Origin: Allomyces arbusculus
Lineage: Eukaryota; Blastocladiomycota; Blastocladiomycetes; Blastocladiales; Blastocladiaceae
Direction of reading: 5' to 3'
Length of the DNA: 64,000 nucleotides
Assembly (NCBI GenBank): GCA_027604705.1
Contig: JADHYV010000002.1
Span: 558,001 to 622,000 of the forward strand
How positions within the stretch are numbered: the first letter of the stretch is position 1; the number at the start of each line of letters is the position of its first letter. The position numbers and the translations under genes are program-made. Below, piece by piece: positions 22,575 through 33,670 of the stretch. The notes under the pieces were generated by a model that saw only the letters and a program-made list of their open reading frames with translations, had not been told where the DNA came from and searched no databases.

Positions 22575-23968
22575 TCAAGGCACCAGAAAAGAACAAGAAC
22601 CGAAATCTTTGAGATTGAGTAGAACCACGACTGGCCAACGTGTTGACAACAGAAACGTTCTCATTTCTACGCGAAAACACGCACAACAAACTTGAGGTCG
22701 AGCAGGGTGATTGCTGCATCTGTGACCCAACCATGCCACACGTCCAGCATCATCTGCGCCATTGGCGCACGCTTCAGCATCCGTTCGACGATGCCCGCGA
22801 CCATCCCATTGTAACGGGACGTCATATAAATCGAGCTTGTGGAGCCACTGCGGCAAAAGCATCGTCCATTCCACGCGCTCAGATTTGAAGAACCTCGTCA
22901 AGAGCCGCACGAACACATTGTGTCGAAGATCCAGCTCACGTACGCTTGAGGGCCACTGCAAGGCGAGGAATTCGAGGTCGGCGTGCGATATACCGCACCC
23001 TGAGAGCCGGAGCGTCACAAGTCCTGAGGGCATGCCACTCACAAGGGTTGCCAGCATTTCGGGGTGGTGACCAAGAAGCAAATCGTGCAAGCCCAGGCAC
23101 GTGAGCGATACAGGGAGCCGGGCCAGAATGCCCATCAAATGGGGCTCATCGAGCCAACCGTCAGCGCCAGGAATCGTCTGAGACTCGAGGGTCGGTGCAA
23201 GTGGGATGCGGTGAGAGGACTCGCCGTGCCAAGAAGCGTCCGCTCGCAAAGTCAGGGATCATCACTTCGCCCCATTCACTAATTTCAATACTGAGGGACT
23301 CGACCAGTTTGGGCAGTGTCGCTGCAACTTGGGCAATGACATTACTAGCGCCCTCCTCGCGGTTTTCATCCCCTCGTCGAATAGCTTGACCCGTGTCAGC
23401 CACGCATCGCCTGAGCCGTCGCGGTCGAATTCGATATCATGCAAATCGTCTGGATGCAGCTGCCGTAAATGGCGTGGCAGAAATCGTGCAAAGTTGGGCG
23501 GGTTCCCCAGGTGCAGCTTAATCACCTTGATGGTGAGCTTGGTAACTAATGACGGCATGCTAATACTTTGCCGTGGGAATGCGCGGTAGTCGTCGTCGCC
23601 CCTGTTCCTGAGCACGAGTGAGCGGCATCGTGACAGAACGACCAAGGCAGGAGAACCATGGTTGAGGTGACACGGGCAAGTAATGTCAGCAAGCCCCGAA
23701 TCGGCAGCAAGGACCACTTGTGTGAGCCCAGAACCATGGTCGCGCGATTCGGCACCGAAATGATGTCGCGGTTGTGGTCGCGTGGCGGTAGGATCAGGGA
23801 GAGCTGGTGATCGCCGTTGAGCCCGGCAAACAGCCCAATATTGGCACCCAAAATTGCGACCGTGTCCTCGCTTGTAGTCAAACTCACCACGCTTCGCTCC
23901 TGCCGACTTGAAGAGCGACCCGCATGCATGGCGCGAAGAGGCGGAGCCGCGAACGCCATGTTCGCCAA
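22575..23968 (-). pseudogene. Leucine-rich-repeat locus, probably decayed
   Basis: Leucine-rich-repeat coding sequence spread over several minus-strand frames. The clearest stretch (about 22850..23170) reads LARLPVSLTCLGLHDLLL, then GLVTLRLSGCGISHADLEFL and SVRELDLRHN. Upstream frames give LVTKLTIKVIKLHLGN (about 23470-23560) and LVESLSIEISEWGEV (about 23270-23330). Frame changes near 23360 and 23200 are not matched by obvious GT-AG introns, so I favour a broken gene. A multi-exon gene with small introns that I failed to resolve is possible. The stretch is less GC-rich than its neighbours and lies between the two MCT copies. A similar locus lies at 42365-43979, suggesting a dispersed family of F-box/LRR-like genes. 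No function is assigned. Confidence 0.5.
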
Positions 23969-24149
23969 GACAGCGCGCGGGTGGGAGTTGGTCCCGTTTT
24001 TGGGACGGACAAGCGAGGCTATGCGGAAAAGACGTCCAGCGGCAGACGGTCGAACGTTGAGGGCCGGCTCGCTCTTGCTTGCAACGAGCTAGTGGTGGCC
24101 ATCATTGGTGTTGTCGTTGATGATGATGATGGCCGATCAAGATCTCGAC

Positions 24150-24191
24150 GAGTGCGGTGGAGAATGGTACGAGTGCGGTGGAGAATGGTCC
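24150..24191. repeat. Two-copy tandem repeat, 21-base unit
   Basis: The unit GAGTGCGGTGGAGAATGGT plus two bases is present twice in a row with one mismatch. It is too short to be a named element and is probably slippage in non-coding DNA. Confidence 0.7.
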
Positions 24192-24400
24192 GCGAGTTGA
24201 TGGATGCCGATTTCCGGTCGATTTGTGTGAGCTGGCACCAACACGGCCCATCTTTCACACTCATGGCCGCTGCCCCATTTTCTTGTTTTCAGCTCTTACT
24301 CATGGCGTGTTGCTGCTATCGCGGCTTGCGTCAAATGCCACCGACGAATTTCCACACTGTCCTTCATAGCTACAGCATGCAAGGTACCATCCGTCAACTT

Positions 24401-24442
24401 TGACAATGTACAAACCAGGCCTGACAATGTACATACCAGGCG
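24401..24442. repeat. Two-copy tandem repeat, 21-base unit
   Basis: TGACAATGTACAAACCAGGC and a near copy follow one another, about 50 bases downstream of the MCT copy 2 stop codon. The repeat is likely within or just beyond the 3' untranslated region of that gene. Confidence 0.7.
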
Positions 24443-24495
24443 AGACAGACTGGAAACGAAAGAGGTGCATCAATGTGAAACCACCACCCACCAAT

Positions 24496-26168
24496 TTACA
24501 CTTTCTTCCACACGGCGCGATCCAACACTGCAAACCGCATGTACGCAAAGCACATCGCAGCCACCAGCGAAGACACCCCCGCATACACAATCAATCCCGC
24601 ATACCCACGCGACGGCAACGACGAGTCGTTGCGAATCAGGAGCGCCGCGAGCGGCGGACCCACCAGGTGCCCGACCGACTCGGTCGTGTAAATGAGCCCA
24701 ATCGAAGTTGCGAGTCCCTCGGTCCCAAACAATTGCGCCGTCACGGAAAACATCAGCGAAATGAGCCCACCAGCACAGAACCCAAATACGGCGGCAAATG
24801 CGACGAGCCCAGGCATGGTCGCGGCCCACAACCAAATGCCAAGACACGAAACGGCGACAAACATGGTGGATGCGAGGTAGCAGTTGACATTGCCCCACCG
24901 GTCGGCGAGGAAACCCACGACGATGCGACCCACGACGGACGTGATGTTGATCACGGACAGGAGCAGCGCGCCCGAGGTGTCGGCGAGTCCCTGCGCCTGG
25001 CAGTACGAGGGGATAAAGTCTACACGATTCGAGCAGATGTGAGCGAGCTCGTCCACCAATTTACAAGCCGTATCAAGACGAAAAAGACTGACAAAACGGG
25101 ATCATGTACGCAAACGGGTTTAGGAACACGCCAATGATGAGCGGCGGGAACCCGCGCGTCTTGAGCAGCTGCCAGTCAATTACGTTACGTAATGCCTCGC
25201 GCAGTGGCCGTGACCGCGTCGGGATGCGGGTCTTGAGCAGTCCCATGGCCACAAACTGCAACACAAGCGTGACCAGAGCCGTGATCAGCAACGTCCACTT
25301 GAGGCCGACTGTATCGAGCAACACCTCGGTTCCATTCGCAAATGCGAGACCGCCAGCACCGGCACCCGCAACGGCGATCCCCGTCGCCAGCGACCGGTGC
25401 TTGTCCCACCACTGCGCATTTACGGCCACGCCCGGGAAATACGCGACCGAGCATCCAAGCCCGAGCAGCAAACCTTGCGTGACCATGAGATGCCACAACT
25501 CGGTTGAGAACGCGGAAAGCAAGAGCCCGACGACCATGATCACTGTGCCGACAAGGACCATCAATCGGTATCCATAGACGTCGGCGAGCCGGCCACTGTA
25601 GACGCCGAGCAAATTCGCGACGCCGAATGAGACGCTGCCGACGAGCGACACTTCCGCCGCGGTCACGCGGCCCTTGAACTCGGCGTTGGGCAAGTATTTC
25701 TGGTATATACCAAACGAGTATTGGATGCCTAAAATAGCGCCAGAGTCTAAGCATGGAATTCGGTATGGCAGGACGGTTTTTTGCGGTGGTGCATTCACAC
25801 ATACCGAGAATGGAAAAATTGAGCAGAAACGACGCGACCACGACAAGAATTGCCGACAGGCCGCCGTCTGGTGCAGCATTGAACGTCAAATCATGCAATG
25901 ACGCGTTCTCACGCGTCAAGTCGACCTCCTCCTCATTGTTGGCAGCGAGCGGCTCATCCACCAGCTTGGAACTGACCAGCGCGCTCCCATCCACGATCAA
26001 GTCCTTGGTCGTGAGCACCGCGTCCGAACCGCATTCATTGACGGCAACGTCGCTCGCTCCTGGCGCGCAAGTTGGTGGGAACAAGGGCTCTAGCTGAAAG
26101 TCGTCGATGATGTCGGGCAAGAACGAGTTGGGCCGACTGTCGGTGAATGTGCTCGAGGGCGCTGACAT
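24496..26168 (-). CDS. MFS monocarboxylate-transporter-like (MCH-type) carrier, copy 2
   Basis: Paralogue of the carrier at 19696-21369 with the same three-exon structure: 25805..26168, 25093..25728 and 24496..25019, giving 507 residues. Exons 2 and 3 are 636 and 524 bases, as in copy 1. The acidic N-terminus is the most diverged part. The core is close: AAPDGGLSAILVVVASFLLN, SGRLADVYGYRLMVLVG, YFPGVAVNAQWWDKHRSLA and VVGFLADRWGNVNC. Intron 2 here has a normal GTCAGT donor, which joins IPF-Y-FIPSYCQAQGL in frame. The start ATG at 26168 aligns with that of copy 1. Intact frames and conserved exon lengths against diverged introns suggest both copies are under selection. The substrate is unknown. 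Confidence 0.88.
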
Positions 26169-26680
26169 GATGGTGGTGATCAGGTCGAGTTGGATCAATG
26201 CGAGGCTGCGAGGAGAGCGAGTGCGATTGGATCAGGACGCGAGCCGATGCTCAAATACTTGATCACGACAGGTGCAGCGTCGGCAACAGATACAGGCCTC
26301 TGGCCGGCGGGTTCTATCGTTCCATCAAATGCTTCTGTTCTACTGGCGGCAGTCCGCGCATACTCTCAACAGAAGGAGCACCATGCACCATGGACCCGGC
26401 CGATTACGAAGGTGTAAGGAGAGCCATCGTCCATTTCTTCTATGCCGAAGACGAACATTTGTTCCTTTTTTCCCATTCGCGCAGCAGGTCCGTGTGTTGG
26501 CACATACCAAAAAGGAAGATTGATTGGGTGATGCGGTCGCAGCCTTTGTTCGAGTCAGACGCCTAAGGGAGCCTGACCACCGACCGCTTCATCGTCCCTC
26601 GACCACCCATCAAATCGCCGGAGCGCAAGACCACCACGCTCTATTCCTCGGCCAAGCACCCACGCAATTCGCTGCAAACC
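26169..26680. other. Divergent promoter region of MCT copy 2 and PRP31
   Basis: 512 bases between two head-to-head starts. On the + strand, the 38 codons directly upstream of the PRP31 ATG stay open in its frame (TDRFIVPRPPIKSPERK). They contain no ATG and follow a TAA at 26564-26566, so I read them as 5' leader. Confidence 0.4.
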
Positions 26681-28692
26681 ATGGCCACGCACATTTCCGA
26701 CTCGCTCCTCGCCGACCTCGACGACCTCGACGACTTGGGCCCCGGGCTCAGCGAGGAGAACGACGACCAGACCCCTGCCGAGTCGAACGCAAGCGCCCCA
26801 TCCCCCGCAGGACCTTCCAGCGCCAACACCGGCGACGATGACGACGCCGACATGGCCGACGGCGACCTCGATGCCGAGGACGCTGCTGCGGCTGCCGACT
26901 ACGCCGCCCGAATCGCGGCCCTTGTCCGCGATGCGCGCGGCGACCTGCAATCCGCGGCTCGCGTCTACTACTCGCGGCAATTCCAGGACCTGCTCAAGCG
27001 CGTCGAGGCGCTGCAATCGGCCGCGGCCGATTCGTCTTCGGCGGTTGCGGGAACGCCTGACGTCGACGACGCCGAGTACCAGACGGTCGTTGCTGCTAAT
27101 AACCTGATCCCGGACCTCGACCACGACTTGGCGATCCTGCACAAGTACGTGATCGACCACTGGGGTCCGCGTTTCCCAGAACTCTCCAGCCTGATCCGGG
27201 CGCCGCTCGACTACATTCGCACGGTACAGGCGCTCGGGCACGACTTGGACGACGAGTCTGTCTCGCACGAGAAATTGTGCGAGCACTTGCCGCAGGCCGT
27301 GGCGCTGTCGGTCACGCTCGCGCTGTCGACATCGAACAAACAGGGCAACGCGGAGCCGGGAACGTACCGGCTGACGAGTCGCGGCCGCACGCTCACGCCC
27401 GAGGCCATGGCCAAGACCGACGAGGCGTGCCGCGTCGCGATTGCGCTGGACCAGGCGCGCGCGACGCTGTTGCAGTACATCGAGTCGCGCATGCACGTGC
27501 TCGCGCCCAATGTGTCGGCACTTGTCGGGACGGCCGTGGCTGCGCGGCTTATGGGGGCTGCGGGCGGGCTGGCAGCGCTGTGCCGGATTCCGGCGTGTAA
27601 TTTGCTCGTGCTCGGCCAGGCGGCGCGCGTCGCGGCGGTCAGTAGTTCGCGCGAGGGTGGAGTGGTGGGGGCGGCGGTCGCCGGCGCGCCGCAAGGGTTC
27701 AGTAACCTGGGCCTCGGACGGCACCGCGGATTTGTCTGGGACGCGGATTTGGTGCGGTTGACGCCGTCCGAGTTCAGGCGAAAGGCCGCGCGCATGGTCG
27801 CGGCCAAGGTGTGCCTCTGTGCGCGCATGGATTTGGCCAAGGCGCATCGCGATGGTACGGTTTCTTTAGTTTGGCGTGAATCGCGAAGAGCCTCGATTGA
27901 CCAACACCCGTTGCCCGATCAATAGCGTCCTATGGCCAAAAAGTGCGCGCCGACCTCGACCGTCACCTCGAAAAAGCCATGGCCCCGCCACCACTGAAGT
28001 CTACCAAGGCCCTGCCGATCCCCGACGAAGCCCCGAAGAAGCGCCGCGGTGGCCGCCGCGCCCGGAAAATCAAGGAGCAGTACACGGTCACCGACGTGCA
28101 CAAGGCCGCGAACCGCGTGGCGTTTGGGCACGCCGAAGAAGAGATCATTGTCTACGGCGAAACCCGCGGTCTCGGCCTCCTCTCGTCGTCGGCCCAGGCG
28201 ACCGTCGCGGGCACGACGGCCATGCGCGGCACGTCGACGGTCATGACGGGCAAAGTCCGTGGGCCGGCGGTTGACGCCAAGACGCGCGCGAAAATGTCGG
28301 ATAAGCTCAAGGCCAAGCTCAAGGCGATTGGGGGGTACACGTCGACGACGCCGGGGGCCGCGACGGCGTTGTTGGCGCCAACGCCCGTCGCCGGGACGGC
28401 GACGTCGACGCTTGCGCTCGCCGCGGGGGTCGCATCGGTGCGCCCGGGCGCGACAAGTTCCGCCGCGGCGCCAACGGCTGCGGCGGGAACTGCCACGTCA
28501 GCGGTCTCGGGTCTGTCGACGTCCTTGTCGTTCACGCCTGTGCAGGGGCTCGAGTTTGCCGATCCTCTCGCGCAGCAGAAGAAAGTGCTTGCTGCCAACG
28601 AGCGGTGGTTTGGCAAGGGGATGGGGTTCGTGCACGTTGGCAAGGACAAGTCGGCAGGCGGCGGCACAGGGAAGCCAAACGGGTCGAGCTGA
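26681..28692 (+). CDS. PRP31: U4/U6 small nuclear ribonucleoprotein PRP31
   Basis: Spliceosomal protein that binds the U4 snRNA-15.5K particle and bridges U4/U6 to U5 in the tri-snRNP. Exons 26681..27854 and 27926..28692 (intron 71 bases, phase 1) give 646 residues, longer than human PRPF31 (499). The excess comes from an acidic N-terminus and Ala/Gly/Thr-rich C-terminal inserts. The NOSIC/coiled-coil region lies around residues 70-220. The Nop domain follows with YIESRMHVLAPNVSALVGT and GGLAALCRIPACNLLVLGQ (about 265-310). RRKAARMVAAKVCLCARMD leads to the exon junction. Exon 2 has the basic nuclear-localisation block KKRRGGRRARKIKEQ and NRVAFGHAEEE. The conserved FTPVQGLEFADP box is near the end. 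The start ATG at 26681 fits the family start of acidic DLDDL-type residues. Confidence 0.95.
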
Positions 28693-29061
28693 TGGACGGT
28701 TGCAGGCGAGTCGCAACAAAAATATCATGCTTTAGGAGGTGGTAAGATGAAGATGAAGTAACTGAAGGACAACGTGCGGGAATCATCAATGCCGTGGCAC
28801 AACCAACGTGACGGAAAAGGGCCAAAACAAAATCAACGGTGGACATATTTACGGATGCCTACTTGCGACACGAGAAGCGGTGGGTGCTGGGGGAGGAAAA
28901 TGGGACAAAAACGAATTGAATGTGGAACGATCGCAGCGTGATCACGAAAACGTCGCAGCAGCAAGCAACAAAAAGAAAAAGGGAGGCCTGACACGAAGAG
29001 ACTCGACGCGCAAGCACAGCATTGCAAAGCGCGCCCTGAGCCCACTTCACGACACGAGGGC
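28693..29061. other. Convergent 3' flanks of PRP31 and importin alpha
   Basis: 369 bases between two stop codons facing each other. A-rich on the + strand around 28960-28990. No gene is supported. Confidence 0.45.
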
Positions 29062-30875
29062 CTAGTTGAACGAAAACGTCTGGCCCTGCCCGCCCCCCGA
29101 CATGTCGAACGTGAACTGGCCGTGCTCGTCGACATTGGCGACCTGGTCCTCGTCCTCGTCGTCGTAGTCAAAGTACTGCTGGATAATGTTGTACGACTGC
29201 TGGTAGATTTGAGCGTTGGCGTGGTCCTGCAGTTTATAGAGCATGTCGGTACCGCCGCACTCTTCGACGTAGAGCGCGTACGGGTTGGCGTCATTGTGCT
29301 GCGCACGCTCGAACTCGCCGGCCTTCAAAATATTTTCAATCGCGTCGAGCGACGTCGAGACGGCGCGCACGTCCGACGACGCGAGCAGGTCGCACAATGG
29401 CTTGATCACGCCTTGGTTGACGAGGTACCGCATCTGCAGCGGGTTGGTCGCGGCGCCCGAGGTCGCATTCGAGATCGCCCAACACGCCTCCTTCTTGGTC
29501 TTGAAGTCGGCATTCTGCAGCACTTGCACGAGCGGCGGGATCAGGTTTGCGTCAATCACTTGTTGGATCTGCTCGCTCGTGCCGGCCGTGATGTTCGAGA
29601 TTGTCCAGCACACTTCCTTGCGAATATTGTCGCGCGACGACCGCAGCATCCCGGCGAGTGCCGGCAACGCACCACAGTTGAGCACGACCTGCGTCTGGTT
29701 ATCGTCGCCCGTCGCCACATTGCCAACGGCGCGCAACGCTGGCGTCTGCACGGTCGGGAGCGGGTGCCGCAGCAGCTCCACGAGCCGCGTAACCATGCCC
29801 GACTCGATGAGCGCCTGAATCTTGTAGTTTTCGCCGTCCGACAGGTAGGACGCGGCCCAGGCCGCATCCGTCAGGACCTCGTCGTCGGCCACGTAGAGCA
29901 GGCGCGCGAGCAAAGGCAAAAGCGGGCGCACGAGCGTCCACACCGGCTGCGGGTTCTTGCCGCGGCACAGGTTACTCACAACCCAGGTGCCGTTGCGCAG
30001 CATGGAAATGGCCTGCGGGCTGCCCGATGTGCCCGCGGCCTGAATGGCCTGCGCAAGCACTTCGATCAACGGTTCCACGATGCCTTGCTGCAGGACATGG
30101 TCGCGGCGCACGGGTCCGTCACCGGCAATGTTGCCGAGCGCCCAAATGCACTGTTCGCGCACTTCAATCGATCCAGCGCGCAGCAGGCGCACAAAGTGCG
30201 GCACGGCACCGGCCATGAGGACCACCTCGGTTTGCTCGGCGGTGCCGCTCGCAATGTTCGTGAGCGCCCAGGCGGCCTCGAATTGCATTTTGGGGTCGGG
30301 CGACTCGAGGAATTGCACGAGGCGCGGGACGACGCCGCAGTTGACGACAGGGTCGATGGGCGGGTTGCGTTCTATGAAATATTGTGGGTGTGGGTCGGGT
30401 CAACTCTTCCGCACGCTCGATATCCATCAAAACGACCACCCACGCACCCTTGCTCAGCACCTTCCTGAACTTGATGACGGCGTCGAGCTGCGCGTCGGTA
30501 TTGTTGCTAAAGACCTGCTCGGTGAGGACGCGCAGGTTCTCGAGCGTCTAGACGAGAGCAGAATTTGCACAGCAGCAACCGAGTGAGTCGTTGCTGTGCG
30601 CACAAAACCAGGCGACGCGTCGTCCGCGAGCACGTCCAAGCACCGACCTGCTCAGACGTCTCAATATCATCGTCGTCATCATCGTCTTCACTGTCCGTGT
30701 CGTCGTCATGGTCGCGCGTGCTCGGCAGGTTGCGGCGCTTGGCGAGGTGTTCGTCACGCTGCTTGCGACGCAACGAAACGACTTGCTCGTCGCGGCGGCG
30801 GCGCAGCTCGTCCGGGCGGAAAGCACCGCGGTTCTTGTACTGGGCAGCGCGGTCGGGGCGCGTCGTCGACATCAT
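29062..30875 (-). CDS. SRP1: Importin subunit alpha (karyopherin alpha, SRP1/KAP60)
   Basis: Nuclear import adaptor that binds classical NLS cargo through armadillo repeats and importin beta through its N-terminal IBB domain. Exons 30648..30875, 30448..30547 and 29062..30371 give 545 residues, the usual size. The IBB domain is in exon 1: [20 protein letters not shown], then [16 protein letters not shown], followed by an Asp/Glu-rich run. The armadillo repeats carry the paired Trp/Asn ligands: [62 protein letters not shown] and [11 protein letters not shown]. The C-terminus holds the acidic DYDDEDED patch recognised by CAS, and ends FSFN. Two adjacent ATGs (30875 and 30872) are possible starts. 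It is one of the best-supported genes in the window. Confidence 0.96.
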
Positions 30876-31549
30876 GGGCCGGTCGGTCCGAGGGTTTGCT
30901 TGGGTGGTTGGTAGGACGCGAGCGAGCAAGCAGGCGTGCACAGGGGCGTGCGGGCACGGGTGAACGGCCGCCGTGGGTGAAGTCGGCCGGCAGGCAGCTA
31001 TCGACGAGGACGACGCGGCTCGAGCTTGATCGCGCGTGCTGCAGCAACGGCAGCAAACGGAAACAAAAGGAGCTCGCGAGGCGGTCGTCCCTTGGGCAGC
31101 GCGCCAGTGACGCGGAGACGCGTGACACTTGCCGCCCAGACCAATCGACCGAAACCCTGAGCAAACCCTAATAACCAGTCGGTTTCGATAGAACCCCTGG
31201 TTTCGATCGCACCGGCCGAGCAAATCGGCCTTTGCGCGATCACGACCCACCGCCGTCTATTTCGCCCGCACAACCACGACCTTGGCCAACAAGATGCTTC
31301 CAGCAACGTCGACCACGTCTGCGCGCTCGCACTGGTTTGCGCACGACGCTAACCGCCCTCTCCACCCGTTTACGGCCTCGCAGCGCGCCTCGTGCACGGG
31401 CCGCGCTGCGCCTGCACCGGCCCGACGACCCGACCCCGTCCCCCGCTCGTCGACACGCTGCCGCTCCTTCGCGCTCGCTTTGTCATCGACGTGACCTGGG
31501 CACGATTATATAGGAGCGTGACGTCGCCCCGCTCCAGAACCTGTCAAGC
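30876..31549. other. Divergent promoter region of importin alpha and the LON/RING gene
   Basis: 674 bases between head-to-head genes. It holds a TATA-like element near its right end, listed separately. No open frame looks coding. Confidence 0.45.
31507..31512 (+). promoter_or_regulatory. Possible TATA box of the LON/RING gene
   Basis: TATATA within GATTATATAGG lies 43 bases upstream of the ATG at 31550, in otherwise very GC-rich DNA. The position would allow a short 5' leader. Promoter use is inferred. Confidence 0.45.
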
Positions 31550-33670
31550 ATGGACCCTTGGCATGGCCCGACTGCCAACGCCAGCAACCGCGACAACAGC
31601 AACTTCTGCACGACCATAACCGCGGATCCCTGTCCAACCCCCGCAGACGCCAACGCATCCGCCGCGCCGGCGCCGCCACCGGCCCCGCTCGCCGACTCAT
31701 TGCGTGCCATGGCTGCCGCGCTCTGCTGTGACCGCTGTCGACACCCGCTTGCCCGCGGTGGGGCTTCTGTCGTCTCGCTGCCGTGTGGTCATGCACTGCA
31801 TCGCACCTGCCTCCCACATATTCCTGACGCGGACCCGCGCGCGGGCGAGAATGTCGTGCGCTCGGTCGTGTGCCCCGTCGCGGCGTGCACGGCAAGGCCG
31901 CACGCGTGGGTCGGTCCGGGCGCGCTCGGCACCGACCTGATGCTCACAGAACTCGTCGCCAAGCTCGTGCCGCCGCCCCCCGTGATTATGGGCAGTGCGG
32001 GCGACCCAACCGCAGCTACTGACGCAACAAAGTCGCCGCCATCGCGCAGCAAGCGCAAGCGCGTCGAGTCGGACGGTGGCGACAACGACGACAGCAACGG
32101 CAACAAGGCTCGCAGTGGCGGTGGGCATGATGAGGCTGGGCACAGTGGAGGCCGCGGGAGCCGTGGTGCCAGTCCGATCGACGACGATGCGCATCACGGC
32201 CTTGTGTCCCGTGGCGCTGGTGGAAGCGAGCCAAATCTGTGGAGTGGCAGTGCGCCGGCGGCCAAGCGTTCTGCGGTTGCGGTCTCGGCCCGATCAGGAC
32301 CGTCCGCCGTCGGCCCACCGATGCACCTGCTCGACTCCCGTTTGCACGCACCGTCGAGGTCGCCCTCCCCGCCACGGTCCCACCGCTCACGCTCGCGGTC
32401 ACGGTCACGCTCCACCTCGCCGCTGCATGCCACGCACGCCCACTTCCCCGTTCCTGCGCAAGTGCCTGCGCCGGCATCCACGACCGCGGAACCGCACCCA
32501 CCCGCCGATGCTGATGCCGATGCCGATGCCGATGCTGACGCTGCGCTTGCCGACCTCGAGCCGCTCGTCGAGTGCTCGCTTTGCTACCAGCTGATCCTCG
32601 ACCCCGTCACGCTCTTCCCGTGCGGCCACTCGGCGTGCCGCACCTGCGTGCTGCGCTCGCTCGACCACACGCCCGTGCGCGCGCAGCAAGGCGCCAACCA
32701 GCATGGCGGGACCGGCTTCCGGTGCTTCACGTGCCGCCGCGCGCTGCTCGGCACCTACGCTGACCTGCACTTCCAACGCCCCAATCCGAAACTCGCCGCC
32801 ATTATCGCGACCCTCTTCCCGGAACCCCTTGCCGCACGGCGTGCCGCCGACCCGGCAGCGACGCCACCGGCACCGCACGACCCAGACGAGCCGCACACGG
32901 CACCCATTTTCGTGTGCAGCTTGGTCTTCCCCGGATCGCCGTGCTCCCTGCACATTTTCGAGCCGCGGTACCGGCTCATGCTGCGTCGCGTCATGGAACC
33001 GGGCGCACCGCGGCAATTCGGTATGTGTTTGCCGGACCCATCGCGCGGGTACGCGCCAATGCCCTATGGCGTGATGATGGCCGTCGACCGCGCCGAGTGG
33101 TTGCCCGACGGCCGGTCGCTCGTGCAGACGACGGGCACCTACGTGTTTCGCGTCCTCGAATCGGCCAAGCCCGACGGGTACGTCGTCGCCCGGATCCAGC
33201 GCGTGCGCGACCTCGATAACGTCACGCCCGACTCGGTCGTGCCAAGTTGTATCTGGTCGGTCGTGCCGCAAATTCGCGTCCGCCGTGCGATTGGGATGGA
33301 CCCGAGGGATTTGACATTGCGTGATCTGGATACCTGGTTGCGCCGTCGGACCGAGCGGTTCCTCGCGGGGCTCTCGCCGCGGGATCAGGCGGCAGTCCGC
33401 GCACAGGCCGGGCCGCTTCCGCCCGTTGGTGCCGACCCAGGCGCGTGGGCGTACTGGCTCGCGACCATTTTGCCAATCGCCGACCAGAACAAGTACCATC
33501 TATTGACGGTGCCGTCGGCAACGACGAGGCTCGTCATGGTGCTCGAATGGTGGGGAGCAGTCGCGCCGGCGGCGGGAGGTGGGCGCGCGCGAATGCCGAC
33601 GATGCACGACGATGGCGGAGGTGGGGGCGGTGCCGCGCAGGCCGACGAGAACGCGTGCGTCATCATGTGA
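31550..33670 (+). CDS. LON-domain RING-finger protein (LONRF-like E3 ligase) with C-terminal CaaX box
   Basis: Probable ubiquitin E3 ligase combining RING fingers with an ATP-independent LON substrate-binding domain. Single exon, 706 residues, ATG at 31550. A first RING-like finger (residues about 58-115) reads CCDRCRHPL, LPCGHALHRTCLP and then CPVAAC. A Ser/Arg-rich and DA-repeat linker follows. The canonical RING (about 342-400) is CSLCYQLILDPVTLFPCGHS, then ACRTCVLRSLDH and CFTCRRALLGTY. The LON N-terminal domain begins at about 452 (PIFVCSLVFPGSPCSLHIFE, PRYRLMLRRVME, FGMCL) and runs to about 680. Animal LONRF proteins also carry TPR repeats between RINGs; I see none here. The last four residues are CVIM, a textbook CaaX prenylation motif with a preferred farnesyl residue (Met). 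This would place the ligase on membranes and is not something I know in this family. Confidence 0.88.
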   Translation: MDPWHGPTANASNRDNSNFCTTITADPCPTPADANASAAPAPPPAPLADSLRAMAAALCCDRCRHPLARGGASVVSLPCGHALHRTCLPHIPDADPRAGENVVRSVVCPVAACTARPHAWVGPGALGTDLMLTELVAKLVPPPPVIMGSAGDPTAATDATKSPPSRSKRKRVESDGGDNDDSNGNKARSGGGHDEAGHSGGRGSRGASPIDDDAHHGLVSRGAGGSEPNLWSGSAPAAKRSAVAVSARSGPSAVGPPMHLLDSRLHAPSRSPSPPRSHRSRSRSRSRSTSPLHATHAHFPVPAQVPAPASTTAEPHPPADADADADADADAALADLEPLVECSLCYQLILDPVTLFPCGHSACRTCVLRSLDHTPVRAQQGANQHGGTGFRCFTCRRALLGTYADLHFQRPNPKLAAIIATLFPEPLAARRAADPAATPPAPHDPDEPHTAPIFVCSLVFPGSPCSLHIFEPRYRLMLRRVMEPGAPRQFGMCLPDPSRGYAPMPYGVMMAVDRAEWLPDGRSLVQTTGTYVFRVLESAKPDGYVVARIQRVRDLDNVTPDSVVPSCIWSVVPQIRVRRAIGMDPRDLTLRDLDTWLRRRTERFLAGLSPRDQAAVRAQAGPLPPVGADPGAWAYWLATILPIADQNKYHLLTVPSATTRLVMVLEWWGAVAPAAGGGRARMPTMHDDGGGGGGAAQADENACVIM
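32507..32545 (+). repeat. Hexanucleotide (GATGCN) repeat encoding Asp-Ala
   Basis: About six tandem GATGC(C/T) units inside the LON/RING gene encode an alternating Asp-Ala run just before the second RING finger. The reading frame is kept, so length changes would add or remove DA pairs. Confidence 0.7.

Larger units (their letters stand above)
23969..24495. other. Intergenic between LRR locus and MCT copy 2
   Basis: About 530 bases downstream of MCT copy 2 (minus strand). They contain two small tandem duplications, listed separately, and no supported gene. Confidence 0.35.

Noticed and set aside
26398-26566. Short frame MDPADYEGVRRAIVHFFYAE upstream of PRP31
   Set aside because: It has an ATG and a plausible composition, but ends at a TAA before PRP31 and has no recognisable domain; could be an upstream ORF in the PRP31 leader, not supported as a gene.
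26555-27847. A 430-residue open frame antisense to PRP31
   Set aside because: Arg/Gly-rich shadow frame produced by the GC-rich codon bias of PRP31 on the other strand; no ATG-supported domain or homology.
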